From assembly GCA_945898195.1 (NCBI GenBank), contig CAMDHM010000015.1, positions 1-55,299 of the forward strand: DNA of 55,299 bases, written 5' to 3'. The DNA is from Pseudobacteriovorax antillogorgiicola (GTDB lineage: Bacteria > Bdellovibrionota_B > Oligoflexia > Oligoflexales > RGVZ01). Both the position numbers and the translations under genes were made by a program. Shown here in pieces: positions 17,066 to 26,640 of the stretch (positions are counted from its first letter, which is position 1; the number at the start of each line of letters is the position of its first letter). Below the pieces are notes generated by a model, which worked only from the letters and a program-made list of their open reading frames with translations, was not told where the DNA came from and made no database searches.

Positions 17066-18873
17066 GCGATTCTCCGTTCTGCCGGCCTGGCAGAGTTTAT
17101 GTCACCGCGCTCGCGGGCGGCGGCCTCGGCCTGCCATGACAAAGCCTGCCTAAAATGTTCATGCCCGACCACTTCGACAGTGTCCAGATCGGCGAGGGTT
17201 CTGGCAACCCTCAATGCCCGGACAAGGCCACGAGCACTGATCGACCGACAAACGTCAGCTAAAAATCCCCGGCTGTCTTCCGTGACAACCTTCTCCAGGC
17301 GGACCGCAACCGGATCGCCTTCCCCTCCGCACCAGCCCATAGCTGCCTTTAGCAGCGGGTCTGGAAGGCGTGCGTTTGGGGTCGCTGGCTCCAAACCAAG
17401 TTTTACGGAACGCATTCGCGCAAAGTCCGTTGCTTTCCGGACTTGATCTCGCAAATGCCGGCTAGTCGGCCGTTTCAAGTCGGAGCCTGGCCCTCCAGAA
17501 CCCAGGCCAGAGGCAAGGCCGCGCCGCTCCGGCATGTTCAAATGAATATCAATGCGGTCGAGTAATGGTCCAGACATCCGCCCCTGGTAAGCCGCAACTT
17601 GACCCGTGGCGCACCGGCAACGACGGATGCGACTGCCCGTCCAACCGCACGGACAATTGTTGCTGGCAGCAACAAGAATCGCCCCGGCGGGCCAAACAAC
17701 GTGGCCTTTGACGCGTGCCAAATGAACTTCTGCGCTTTCAAGAGGCTCGCGAAGGGATTCCAATAAGTCGCGCCTGAACTCCGGCAATTCGTCAAGGAAA
17801 AGGATCCCGCCGTGGGCCAGCGAAATCTCGCCCGGCGTCGCGTGGCCACCAAGGACGGCCGCCATGCTGGCACCGTGGTGAGGCGAACGAAACGGAACTA
17901 ATCCAGCACGAATCCCGACGAGAGAATTTCCCGCTAAATTATGAAGGTGCAGGCAACGCAGTTTCTCATGGCCCTCCGGGGACGGCATGATGCCCGGTAA
18001 TCGCTGGGCAAACATGGTTTTTCCCGAGCCTGGGGTCCCGCGCATCAGCAAATTATGCCGCCCTGCGGCGACCACCATAGCCACCTGGGCCAATTCAGGA
18101 GCAAGGTCCATCTCGTCAAATAATGGGATCACATGTGCTGCAGGGTCCAACACCTCCTGAGATTGTACGTCCGGTGGGCAAATGACCGAATCATCGCCCT
18201 CAAGCCATGACAAAACAGATTGCAAATCCCTGAACCCATGGACCTCCATTGGTAATAGGTCGATGCCCCGCAGATCATCGAGGTTGTCTTTGGCGATGGC
18301 CATGTGGCGGCAGCCTTGACGGGCCGCGCCAAGCGCCAGAGCAACCATCCCGGGAACGGCACGCAACGTCCCCTGCAAACCGAGCTCAGCCGCAAAAACA
18401 ATCCCAGGGGAGGCCTTGCCTTGAAATTTGAAACCGTCATTCGCCTCCGCCAAGGCGATCGCCATGGGCAGGTCCATCTGGGCACCATCAATTCGGATCC
18501 CAGCCGGAGTAAACCCAAGAACAAGCCTCTGGGCGGCCAAATTGATGCTCAATAACTCAAGGGCGGCCCGCGCCCGTTCTTTTCCGCTGCGGCAAACTTC
18601 CGTCAGATTACCCAATAGCTGCACACCGGCGAAGCCTCGGGTGTAGGCCGCTTGAACTTCCACCAGTTGAACGTTGGCCCCTTCCCTTACCAGACCCTGA
18701 ATCATGAGTTTCTGCGGAATGTGACTTTGGTTTACAAGGCGGTGATTCGTTGATTTCTGCTGTTCCATTGGTTTTGTTTCCCCCACCAGTTTTTTAGGCG
18801 CCTCGGCATCCAAGTCCGGGAACCATCTCAAAAAACACATGGAATCGGGCAGTTCCATGTTGTGGGATTTCAT
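17053..18873 (-). CDS. comM: YifB/ComM-family Mg-chelatase-like AAA+ ATPase
   Basis: Domains run in the usual order: an N-terminal ChlI-like domain (YTRGFAGVQLLGNL, then PAGIRIDGAQMDLPMAIAL), Walker A RGTPGSGKTMFAQR, Walker B GGILFLDELPEF, an arginine-finger region with RDLLESLREPLE, a Cys cluster NNCPCGWTGSRIRRCRC, and a C-terminal Mg_chelatase_C. ComM drives branch migration of incoming DNA during natural transformation. The N-terminus is 50-60 residues longer than usual. Start 18873 has AGGA five bases upstream; 18768 and 18705 are alternatives, the last matching the family start best. It is divergent from argS. Confidence 0.9.
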   Translation of the reverse strand: MKSHNMELPDSMCFLRWFPDLDAEAPKKLVGETKPMEQQKSTNHRLVNQSHIPQKLMIQGLVREGANVQLVEVQAAYTRGFAGVQLLGNLTEVCRSGKERARAALELLSINLAAQRLVLGFTPAGIRIDGAQMDLPMAIALAEANDGFKFQGKASPGIVFAAELGLQGTLRAVPGMVALALGAARQGCRHMAIAKDNLDDLRGIDLLPMEVHGFRDLQSVLSWLEGDDSVICPPDVQSQEVLDPAAHVIPLFDEMDLAPELAQVAMVVAAGRHNLLMRGTPGSGKTMFAQRLPGIMPSPEGHEKLRCLHLHNLAGNSLVGIRAGLVPFRSPHHGASMAAVLGGHATPGEISLAHGGILFLDELPEFRRDLLESLREPLESAEVHLARVKGHVVWPAGAILVAASNNCPCGWTGSRIRRCRCATGQVAAYQGRMSGPLLDRIDIHLNMPERRGLASGLGSGGPGSDLKRPTSRHLRDQVRKATDFARMRSVKLGLEPATPNARLPDPLLKAAMGWCGGEGDPVAVRLEKVVTEDSRGFLADVCRSISARGLVRALRVARTLADLDTVEVVGHEHFRQALSWQAEAAARERGDINSARPAERRIAWNR

Positions 18874-18919
18874 GACATCCTGCAAAAATCCATATTAAGA
18901 CAACTGGAGCCTGTCGCCG

Positions 18920-20809
18920 ATGAAACCCGAAAACGTGATGCAAACGACTGGAATAACTCCTAATTCCGCTCCTGTTTTAAGCCACGAACTGCATTTGGAT
19001 CGTGCCCGAATCGGTGTTGCAGAAGGCGTCGCTGCAGCCCTGATCAAATTAGCGGCAACGGTGGACTTGGCTGATGCTATGCCCTCTAACCTTCCCAGTG
19101 TGGCCGAAATCGCAAAGTGGATGGAACGCCCGCCCGAGACACACCTCGGTGATTATGCGCTGCCCTGCTTTCGGTTCGTAAAAGCCCTTAAGCGCAAACC
19201 AGATGAAGTCGCGCGCGACCTCGGAAATTTGATTGATACCAAATCCAGCTGGATCAGCGCAGCCACTGCTGCAGGCCCGTTTCTTAACATCACTGTGAAT
19301 CAACCGCGCCTCATGGCGTGGCTGATGCCATTCGCAGCCAGTGGCAAAATTTTCGCATCCATGTCCCAAAATAAAACCACGGCCAACACGAAGGTGATGA
19401 TTGAATATTCGCAGCCAAATACTCACAAAGAATTCCACGTTGGCCATGTCCGCAACATCTGCCTCGGGAGTTCACTGGTAAAGCTGTTCCGCTATTGTGG
19501 GTATCCCGTCATTGCGGCCAATTACATTGGCGACGAAGGCACCCACATTGCCAAATGCCTGTGGCATATCAAGCGTGCTGGCGCGAAGGCCCCGGCCGTT
19601 AAAAAAGGCGAATGGCTCGGTGAGATGTATGTCGAGGCAACCCGGGCATTAGAGGCGGAAGCCTCGCACTCACCTGAGGCAAAGATCAAACTCGACGAAG
19701 AAATTTCCGCGATCCTGCGCGGAATTGAATCGAAAAATGGGCCTGACTATGACCTGTGGCGGGAGACTCGTCAGTGGTCGCTGGATGATTTCAACGACGT
19801 CTACAACTGGTTTCACATCAACTTCGACCGGATATTCTTCGAAAGTGAAGTTTCAGAGGAAAGCCAAGAGATTGTCGAGAAATATCTGAAATCAGGTACT
19901 TTTATTGAATCCGATGGCGCGATCGGTGTCGATCTAAAGCCCTTCAAACTTGGCTTTATGCTCGTGCGTAAACGGGACGGAAATACACTTTACGCAACGA
20001 AGGATTTGGCCCTTGCCCGCCGCAAGTTTGACGAATTCCAAATCGATCGTTCAGTTTATGTCGTCGCCAGCGAACAAAATCACCATTTCAAACAAGTCTT
20101 CAAAACTTTGGACCTCATGGGTTTCAAGCAGGCAAAGCAATGCTTTCATTTAAGCTATGGCATGGTCGTCTTGCCCGATGGAAAAATGTCATCGCGCGCC
20201 GGCAACACCGTCACCTTCAAAATGCTGCGCGAACAAATGACGACTGCCCTAAACGAAATCCTAGCCAAATATTCTAGCGAATGGACGGCCGAAGAACTCG
20301 CAACAACTGCACACCGCCTTTGCGAAGGGGCCGTAAAGTATGGGATGCTCTGCTCGGATCCAGCAAAGGATGTTGTCTTCGACATGGAGAACTGGCTAAG
20401 TTTTGAGGGCAATACGGGCCCATACCTGATGTATAGCTACTCGCGAACGCAATCCATCCTTCGCAAAGCCACAGAGGCTAGTGTGAGCCTCGATTTGGCG
20501 CATGAAACGATCCTGCATGATGCCTATGCACGCCACGGAGTTGCGGATTCCGAGCGTGAACTCGCCCGCTGGATCCAAGATTTCAATCATGCCGCGGCGG
20601 CCTCGTGCGAGAACTACCGCCCCAGCACAATGGCGAACCACCTGTTCTATTTGTGCAAGGCCTTCAACCGTTTTTACGCCGATGTCTCGGTCCTCAAAAC
20701 TGCGGACGACTCCCTTAAAAAGGCGCGCCTTGCGATGGTGGCCGCCTTTGCAGCAACGCTCAAAGAGGGGCTGGCACTCCTTGGCATTACGCCCCCGGAA
20801 CGGATGTGA
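18920..20809 (+). CDS. argS: Arginyl-tRNA synthetase
   Basis: Class I aminoacyl-tRNA synthetase charging tRNA-Arg. It shows an N-terminal Add-1-like region, the HIGH-type motif FHVGHVRN (about residue 173), and the KMSKS-type KMSSRAGNTV (about 421). A DALR anticodon-binding domain at the C-terminus starts near EGNTGPYLMYSYSRTQSIL. About 629 residues is within the longer ArgS forms. The start at 18920 has no strong ribosome-binding site; the ATG at 18938 is an alternative. The stop is followed two bases later by the start of an exported protein gene. Confidence 0.95.
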   Translation: MKPENVMQTTGITPNSAPVLSHELHLDRARIGVAEGVAAALIKLAATVDLADAMPSNLPSVAEIAKWMERPPETHLGDYALPCFRFVKALKRKPDEVARDLGNLIDTKSSWISAATAAGPFLNITVNQPRLMAWLMPFAASGKIFASMSQNKTTANTKVMIEYSQPNTHKEFHVGHVRNICLGSSLVKLFRYCGYPVIAANYIGDEGTHIAKCLWHIKRAGAKAPAVKKGEWLGEMYVEATRALEAEASHSPEAKIKLDEEISAILRGIESKNGPDYDLWRETRQWSLDDFNDVYNWFHINFDRIFFESEVSEESQEIVEKYLKSGTFIESDGAIGVDLKPFKLGFMLVRKRDGNTLYATKDLALARRKFDEFQIDRSVYVVASEQNHHFKQVFKTLDLMGFKQAKQCFHLSYGMVVLPDGKMSSRAGNTVTFKMLREQMTTALNEILAKYSSEWTAEELATTAHRLCEGAVKYGMLCSDPAKDVVFDMENWLSFEGNTGPYLMYSYSRTQSILRKATEASVSLDLAHETILHDAYARHGVADSERELARWIQDFNHAAAASCENYRPSTMANHLFYLCKAFNRFYADVSVLKTADDSLKKARLAMVAAFAATLKEGLALLGITPPERM

Positions 20810-20811
20810 GA

Positions 20812-21783
20812 ATGAAATTTTCTTTGCACTTAACACAGTTCGTCACAGGACTTTTGGCCTGTTTACTCACAGGCATGGCATTTGCCGACACCTCCGACAG
20901 TAACTTTGGCTTTGGGGGTACGGCCGGACCGCGCGCGAGACGGACCCATGCCGGCCGGGACATTCCTGGCGGCCCCTCTTTGAGGCCTTCTGTCGAAGTT
21001 CGCGATTTTTCCCTTGCCGTCAACGCTGCCATTCCTGATTTATGGTCGATGACGCTGCAATGGCGCTTGTCACCAAGATTTGCTTTGGAATTTAGGGCTG
21101 CCCCGGAAACGAAGCTAAACATTCGAATCGAAATGCCTGCAGATTTGATCAGCACAAAGAAAAGCGTTGGTGTCGCCAATCCCCCCTATATCATCACATC
21201 CAAGGCCGGTAGTGGCCCAGGTGGCGGCATTGCCGCCGTCTATTATCCGTATCTGTCCGGGCGAGATGGTGGTGGATGGTTTATCGGCGCTGGAGCGGTC
21301 CACAGGCGTTTAACTCTGACCGGATCGACCAAATCACCTATTTTGATCTGTTCCTTGATCGAGGCTCAAAAAGACCCGCCGTGCAGCAATATTGACGCAG
21401 CACTCGTGACCAGGACCCAATTTGTAATTAACGCGGAACTTGAGAGCACTGGCATCGCCCTCCGCGGTTGGACCGGCTGGCGCTGGAATTTTGCAGCGAG
21501 CGGTAGCGGCGCCTTCACCGGAAGAGAGGGCGACTCCCTTTTGCGACGGACCTTTCTGGAAGTCGCGCTTGGCGCAGAACGGGTTTCAAACCCAAAACAG
21601 AAAACCATCGTTGCCCTCACACTAGACACACCCGGACAGAATGATCCGGACACCGAAACCGCACTGGGTTTGCTCAAGGATCAAAATGCGAGCAAGTCTC
21701 AAGATAAGCTGGAAAACTTGCTACGCAATTACGACTCGAAGTTAACTCCTGTTGGCTGGATCGCTGCCGGCATCTGGCTTTAA
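20812..21783 (+). CDS. Exported protein of unknown function, possibly outer-membrane beta-barrel
   Basis: I do not recognise the family. Start 20812 (MKFSLHL) gives a clear Sec signal peptide with likely cleavage after GMAFA. The mature part alternates polar and hydrophobic residues in short strands, such as WSMTLQWRLSPRFALEFRAA and GWTGWRWNFAASGSG, and has many Gly and aromatic residues. It resembles outer-membrane barrels, although the C-terminus (GWIAAGIWL) is not a textbook barrel end. It begins two bases after argS and is probably co-transcribed. Confidence 0.6.
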   Translation: MKFSLHLTQFVTGLLACLLTGMAFADTSDSNFGFGGTAGPRARRTHAGRDIPGGPSLRPSVEVRDFSLAVNAAIPDLWSMTLQWRLSPRFALEFRAAPETKLNIRIEMPADLISTKKSVGVANPPYIITSKAGSGPGGGIAAVYYPYLSGRDGGGWFIGAGAVHRRLTLTGSTKSPILICSLIEAQKDPPCSNIDAALVTRTQFVINAELESTGIALRGWTGWRWNFAASGSGAFTGREGDSLLRRTFLEVALGAERVSNPKQKTIVALTLDTPGQNDPDTETALGLLKDQNASKSQDKLENLLRNYDSKLTPVGWIAAGIWL

Positions 21784-21851
21784 ACCGCATCTGACCTCGC
21801 TGCGTGACTTCACCCTGTTAACATAAGGTCGCTTCTCAATCCCTGAAATCA

Positions 21852-21900
21852 TTGATATTTATATTATTACTTCGATTTTTAATAAAAAGATGATAATATA
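21852..21900 (+). promoter_or_regulatory. A/T-rich dyad and promoter-like region before the ferritin-like gene
   Basis: The segment before the gene at 21935 is very A/T-rich. Near-perfect arms atattatta (21861-21869) and tgataatat (21891-21899) form a dyad about 21 bases apart, and gataat at 21892 could be a -10. This may be a promoter with an overlapping operator. No regulator is recognised. Confidence 0.35.
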
Positions 21901-21934
21901 AAGACTGGTTTATGAGGTTGAAGGAGCTGCTTTT

Positions 21935-22432
21935 ATGATGAGCTTTGGTGCCAACGAAGTACGCCTCATGTCCAACCATTGGACCACGGAAAACTGTTCA
22001 ACATTCCGTCATTCACCGTGGATTGATGCACTCAACGAAGCCATACGCTGCGAACTCGCCGCGGTGGAAATTTATTGCCTCCTCGTGCGCAGTGCGAATT
22101 TCGACGCAGGAACTCTGGCTGATGAACACTCTCACGCTTCCCGAAAACTTGCCGTGCTGGTTATTTCGCGGCGCGGGGTGCCGGCCGACCGCCCAGCGCA
22201 AGTCATGGTAGGGCTCAACAAAGCAATCTTGCAAATCTGCGCTCTGATGCCAGCAGAAATCAACCAGCGCTTTAGCCGCACACGCCTCGCAGGACTCGAA
22301 AAGCATATGTGTTTGATGTATGCAACGCTTGCCTCACGCGCCCCAGAGGGCGACCGCGAAACTTTAGATCAGCTCGGAACCCAGGCCGCAGACAGGCACC
22401 TGTTACTTCGCAGCACCAATCTTATTTTTTAG
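21935..22432 (+). CDS. Small helical protein, possibly ferritin-like (DUF2383-type)
   Basis: Start 21935 has GGAG eight bases upstream. The 165 residues look all-helical. LNEAIRCELAAVEIYCLL and then GTLADEHSHASRKLAVL give a Glu, then EH spaced as in ferritin-like four-helix bundles, but the later pair of ligands is not clear. A DUF2383/rubrerythrin-like fold is the best guess, with a role in stress or metal handling. The 3' end overlaps the convergent phosphoesterase gene by 11 bases. Confidence 0.5.
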   Translation: MMSFGANEVRLMSNHWTTENCSTFRHSPWIDALNEAIRCELAAVEIYCLLVRSANFDAGTLADEHSHASRKLAVLVISRRGVPADRPAQVMVGLNKAILQICALMPAEINQRFSRTRLAGLEKHMCLMYATLASRAPEGDRETLDQLGTQAADRHLLLRSTNLIF

Positions 22433-23384
22433 TACGCTCGAGCCGGTAAATTGGCTGAGAATTTTCGTTATAAAAATTTAATATCGCCTTTTCGGCGCTA
22501 AGTTCCATCGCGATAAATCCAAAAGCCGTTACCGCAAATTTTGAACCCGTACGATCCTCTTTCAAATCTCCGATATCACCACCGCCAGTCCCCGCCACGA
22601 TAAAATCGGTGTCGCAGCCATCAAAGTGCAGATGCTCGAGATGGTGAGAGTGACCGGAAAAATAGAAATCAGCTTGTTTACAAACCTGTGGCCTAATTGT
22701 GTATTTAAAATAAGTGCCATCGTATGATCTGCCATGAGACGACGAGCTAGCCATCGGATGATGACCCATGGCTATCTTCCAGGCCCCATTGGCCGTTCCC
22801 AAGCGAGATTTCATAAAATCGTAAACACAATCCCGCGACGATCCACACCAATCAAATCGGACAGTATCGGTTGCCACGAGCCGAACCAGTGGACCAAAAT
22901 CGACGGAATAAAACCGACCCGGCATCCGCCACCGGCTGTGAATGGCAGAATAATCAATCTGGGCCTGAGGCGAGAGGCGGTAGTCATGATTACCTAGCAC
23001 CGGGTAAACCGGCAGCCCGGAGAGGCAAGGCGTTCCGTACGGCTTCTCGAATTTATCCTGCCACTGCGGATCGTCCGTCGAGGCGACGCCCGCCGGATAA
23101 AAATTGTCTCCGAGCAAAAGAATGCCATCAAACGGCTGCTTTTTGGCCAGGTTGCAGACGACTTCCATTGCGGCAGCGACCTTGTACTGTCCGGCTCCCC
23201 CAGTTCCAGTGTCACCCAAAACCAACAAACGAACCGTATTTTTGGAATCGTGTGGCGGCCAAGACATCTTGATCCCACCGGATGTTCCGCGCGGCGTACT
23301 TAACCAAACAAACAAAATAAACCCGGCTGCAGTGCACAGGACAAGGCCGACGGGAATAATCACCAACCATTTTAAGAATCGCAT
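22422..23384 (-). CDS. Membrane-anchored calcineurin-like metallophosphoesterase (purple acid phosphatase-like)
   Basis: Start 23384 (MRFLKW) has GGAG eight bases upstream, whereas 23402 does not. An N-terminal transmembrane helix (LVIIPVGLVLCTAAGFILFV) anchors the protein, with the catalytic domain outside. The two-metal motifs are in order: LVLGDTGTGG, LLLGDNFYPAG, PVLGNHDYRL, MGHHPMAS and SGHSHHLEHL. The sequence resembles tartrate-resistant (type 5) acid phosphatases more than nucleases. The substrate is probably a periplasmic phosphomonoester. It is divergent from mlaE, with a short gap. Confidence 0.85.
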   Translation of the reverse strand: MRFLKWLVIIPVGLVLCTAAGFILFVWLSTPRGTSGGIKMSWPPHDSKNTVRLLVLGDTGTGGAGQYKVAAAMEVVCNLAKKQPFDGILLLGDNFYPAGVASTDDPQWQDKFEKPYGTPCLSGLPVYPVLGNHDYRLSPQAQIDYSAIHSRWRMPGRFYSVDFGPLVRLVATDTVRFDWCGSSRDCVYDFMKSRLGTANGAWKIAMGHHPMASSSSHGRSYDGTYFKYTIRPQVCKQADFYFSGHSHHLEHLHFDGCDTDFIVAGTGGGDIGDLKEDRTGSKFAVTAFGFIAMELSAEKAILNFYNENSQPIYRLERTKK

Positions 23385-23463
23385 CCAGGAAACTCCGCCC
23401 ATCAGGCCACCGTAGGGTATAATCGTACTGAAATCTCAACACCAACAAACACAGGGATAATTC

Positions 23464-24252
23464 GTGCCGGCACAGCAAACCGTCAATGCCATCGGTCGTC
23501 TTACCCTTCGCCAGATTGAGGGCTTTGGCAACTTTGTCATTTTTCTTGGCAGTGGTCTGCGTCAAATGTTCTCGCGAGACCTTCGCGGCTTTCTCGTCTT
23601 CCGGCAACTCGAATTTATCGGAAATCGCTCGTTTGCCATCATCATACTCGCAGGAACGATGGTCGGAGCTGTTTTTGGACTGCAGTTCGGCGAAATTTTT
23701 CGGATTTTTGGTGCCGAAAGCATGATCGGAGCTGCCGCTGGGTTCGCCTTATCAAAAGAACTCGCACCTGTGGTGGGATCGTTTCTGGTAACCGCACGGG
23801 CTGGGTCGGCCATGGCTGCAGAAATTGGTACCATGCGAGTCAACGAACAAATCGACGCCATGAGGGTCATGGCGGTAAACCCAATCAACTATCTTGTTGC
23901 TCCAAGAATGCTTGGTTCGATCCTCATGATGCCACTGCTCACTTCCCTGTTTACTCTTGCGGGTGTGACCAGTGCATTCATGATTGGGGTTGGGATGTAC
24001 GATGTCGACGTTGGAATATTTTTCGAAAAAATCCGATTTATCGTCGCTCCTCGACACATTGTGCAGGGCCTTGAAAAGGCAGCCGTCTTCGGAGCTATCT
24101 TTTCCGTCACAGGTTGCTTCAAAGGCTTCCATGCAGCTGGCGGAGCAAAGGGTGTCGGACGGGCGACGACCGATGCCGTGGTGCTTTCGCTCGTCACCAT
24201 TCTCATTGTAGATTTCTTCATCAGCTACCTGCAATTCGAACGCTCTGTGTGA
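23464..24252 (+). CDS. mlaE: MlaE-family ABC transporter permease
   Basis: A 262-residue inner-membrane permease of the retrograde phospholipid transport (Mla) type. Visible features are LEFIGNRSFAIIILAGTMVG, ALSKELAPVVGSFLVTARAGSAMAAEIGTM with the conserved cytoplasmic coupling segment, and five to six hydrophobic helices. The start is GTG 23464, with AGGGAT upstream. The usual partners, ATPase mlaF and MCE protein mlaD, are not adjacent, so they must be elsewhere or missing. Confidence 0.9.
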   Translation: MPAQQTVNAIGRLTLRQIEGFGNFVIFLGSGLRQMFSRDLRGFLVFRQLEFIGNRSFAIIILAGTMVGAVFGLQFGEIFRIFGAESMIGAAAGFALSKELAPVVGSFLVTARAGSAMAAEIGTMRVNEQIDAMRVMAVNPINYLVAPRMLGSILMMPLLTSLFTLAGVTSAFMIGVGMYDVDVGIFFEKIRFIVAPRHIVQGLEKAAVFGAIFSVTGCFKGFHAAGGAKGVGRATTDAVVLSLVTILIVDFFISYLQFERSV

Positions 24253-24297
24253 TCCAAAACAGCCCCAAACAACGGGGCGCTTGAAGGGAATTTCGCC

Positions 24298-26637
24298 ATG
24301 GCCAACTCTGATAACTCAAATGGAAACGGCAATGGAACACCCCAAAAGCTGAGCGATGATGAAATTGACCTCCTTGCCCTTGCCTATCATCAACGCGCCC
24401 CCGCGGGAAAAATCTATACGGGCCTTTCCAAACCAGCGGCAACCCAGCAAGATCTGACGTTGGCCTACTCACCCGGCGTCGCAGCACCATGCTTGGAAAT
24501 CGCGAAAAATGAAGATGATTCCTTTCGCTACACTGGGCGCGGAAACCTCGTTGGCGTCATTTCGAATGGTACAGCGGTATTAGGGCTTGGCGACATTGGC
24601 GCCCACGCATCCAAGCCGGTGATGGAAGGCAAAGCCATGCTCTTCAAGAAATTCGCCGACATCAATGTCTTTGACATCGAAATCAACGCAAAAAATCCGG
24701 CCGATTTTATCGCTGCCGTAAAGGCCCTGGAGCCGACGTTTGGTGGCATCAACCTCGAAGACATCAAAGCCCCTGAATGCTTTGAGATCGAGGAAACACT
24801 GTGCGAACAAATGAACATACCCATCATGCATGACGATCAGCACGGCACGGCCATCATCTGTTCCGCAGCGTTCCTTAATGCCTTGACCGTCACCCAACGC
24901 GATCTCAAAAAAACCAAAATCGTGTTCTCCGGCAGTGGTGCTGCAGCCATCGCCACCGCAAATCTATTTCTCGCCCTCGGCGTCGAACGCAAAAACCTTA
25001 CGATGTGCGATAGCAAGGGCGTCGTATCAACTTCAAGAACAGATCTTAATAAATATAAAATTAAATTCGCCCGCGAAACCGCCATGAAAACCATCGAAGA
25101 GGCGCTGGATGGAGCCGATGTTTTCGTCGGGGTGTCTGCGGCAAACGTACTGAAACCAGAGATGATCATGAAAATGGCAAAAAACCCGATCATTTTTGCC
25201 CTTGCCAACCCAGACCCAGAAATCCTGCCCGACGTCGCATTGGCCGCACGCCCCGATGCCATCGTCGCAACCGGGCGAAGCGATTATCCAAACCAAGTCA
25301 ATAACGTCCTTGGGTTCCCCTATATCTTTCGGGGTGCTCTGGATGTTCGCGCACGGACCATCAATATCGAAATGAAACTCGCCGCCGTCCGTGCCATTGC
25401 TGACCTGGCGAAAGAAGATGTCCCTGATGTCGTAAATCGCGCCTACAAAACGGATCAAAATTATCGATTTGGCAGAGACTACCTGATTCCAAAGCCGGTG
25501 GATCCAAGGGTTCTCCTCCGCGTTGCGCCAGCCGTTGCTCAGGCTGCGATGGATACTGGGGTTGCCCGCGTCAAAATCGATATGACCCAATACCGGGAAA
25601 AACTCGAGCTCATGGGCGGGCCTTCAAAACGCCTGATGAGATCGATCCGTAAAGACCTTGCCGCCCATCGTCAAAAATCTGGCCGGAAAATTCACTTGGC
25701 CATTCCACATGGTCACGACAAGCGGATCGTTCGCGCGGCAGCTCAGCTTTATGACGAGGGGGAAATTGACATCACCCTTTTGGGATCGCGAAAACACATA
25801 ACCCGTATGGCCGATGAAATGGGCCTCAAGCAGTTCGAAGGCAAAGTCAAAATCATTGACCCGCTAAAGGACGAGGAACTGGCTCAAAAATACGGCGAGC
25901 AACTTTTCAAGCTCCGCCAACGCAAGGGCATCTCCCACGCTGCAGCTCAGGAGCTAATCCGTGGTCACGACTATTTTGCTGGTATGATGCTAGCCAGTGG
26001 CGAAGTCGATGGCCAGGTATCCGGCCTTGTCGTCAGCTATCAGCGCGCCGTGAAGCCGTTGATTGAAACCGTCGGCGTCGCCGAGGGCGAGGCCCTGGCC
26101 GGCGTCTACCTGATCATGACCAACGAAAAACTATTTTTCTTAGCCGACTGCACCATCAACATAGACCCAAGCGCCGAGCAACTTGTCGAGATTGCCGAGG
26201 CCACAGCCGAGATCGCGCAGCGATACATGAAGGACCCGGTTCGCCTCGCAATGCTAAGTTTTGCTAGCTTTGGGGCAACCCGGCACGAACACGTCGACAA
26301 GGTGGCCACGGCAACCCGCATCCTTCAGGAGCGTCACCCCAACCTTTGTGTCGACGGTGAAATGCAGGCCGACGTCGCACTAAATGAAACCCTGCGGCAA
26401 AATGAATTTCCATTCTGCAAGTTAGATGGTGATGCCAATGTCTTGATTTTTCCAAATCTCGACGCAGCTAATATCGCCTACAAACTTTTGATCAATATCG
26501 CAGATGTGACGCCTGTCGGACCTGTGCTGGTCGGCCTAAAGGGACCTGCAAATATTCTGCAACAAAGCGCCACCGTAGAGGAAATTGTCAGCCTTTGCTA
26601 CATGACCGCCCACCAAGCAACCATTGAAAGCAAATAA
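24298..26637 (+). CDS. maeB: NADP-dependent malic enzyme with C-terminal phosphotransacetylase-like domain
   Basis: A 779-residue hybrid of the MaeB type. The N-terminal half decarboxylates malate to pyruvate, with the IPIMHDDQHGTAI catalytic region, a Rossmann site near VFSGSGAAAIATANL, and FALANPDPEI. From about residue 440 a PTA_PTB-like domain follows (KIHLAIPHGHDKRIVRAAAQL, GMMLASGEVDGQVSG). In known hybrids this domain is regulatory, sensing acetyl-CoA, rather than catalytic. The start is ATG 24298 with AAGGGAA upstream. An M48 gene starts three bases after the stop. Confidence 0.95.
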   Translation: MANSDNSNGNGNGTPQKLSDDEIDLLALAYHQRAPAGKIYTGLSKPAATQQDLTLAYSPGVAAPCLEIAKNEDDSFRYTGRGNLVGVISNGTAVLGLGDIGAHASKPVMEGKAMLFKKFADINVFDIEINAKNPADFIAAVKALEPTFGGINLEDIKAPECFEIEETLCEQMNIPIMHDDQHGTAIICSAAFLNALTVTQRDLKKTKIVFSGSGAAAIATANLFLALGVERKNLTMCDSKGVVSTSRTDLNKYKIKFARETAMKTIEEALDGADVFVGVSAANVLKPEMIMKMAKNPIIFALANPDPEILPDVALAARPDAIVATGRSDYPNQVNNVLGFPYIFRGALDVRARTINIEMKLAAVRAIADLAKEDVPDVVNRAYKTDQNYRFGRDYLIPKPVDPRVLLRVAPAVAQAAMDTGVARVKIDMTQYREKLELMGGPSKRLMRSIRKDLAAHRQKSGRKIHLAIPHGHDKRIVRAAAQLYDEGEIDITLLGSRKHITRMADEMGLKQFEGKVKIIDPLKDEELAQKYGEQLFKLRQRKGISHAAAQELIRGHDYFAGMMLASGEVDGQVSGLVVSYQRAVKPLIETVGVAEGEALAGVYLIMTNEKLFFLADCTINIDPSAEQLVEIAEATAEIAQRYMKDPVRLAMLSFASFGATRHEHVDKVATATRILQERHPNLCVDGEMQADVALNETLRQNEFPFCKLDGDANVLIFPNLDAANIAYKLLINIADVTPVGPVLVGLKGPANILQQSATVEEIVSLCYMTAHQATIESK

Positions 26638-26640
26638 GTC

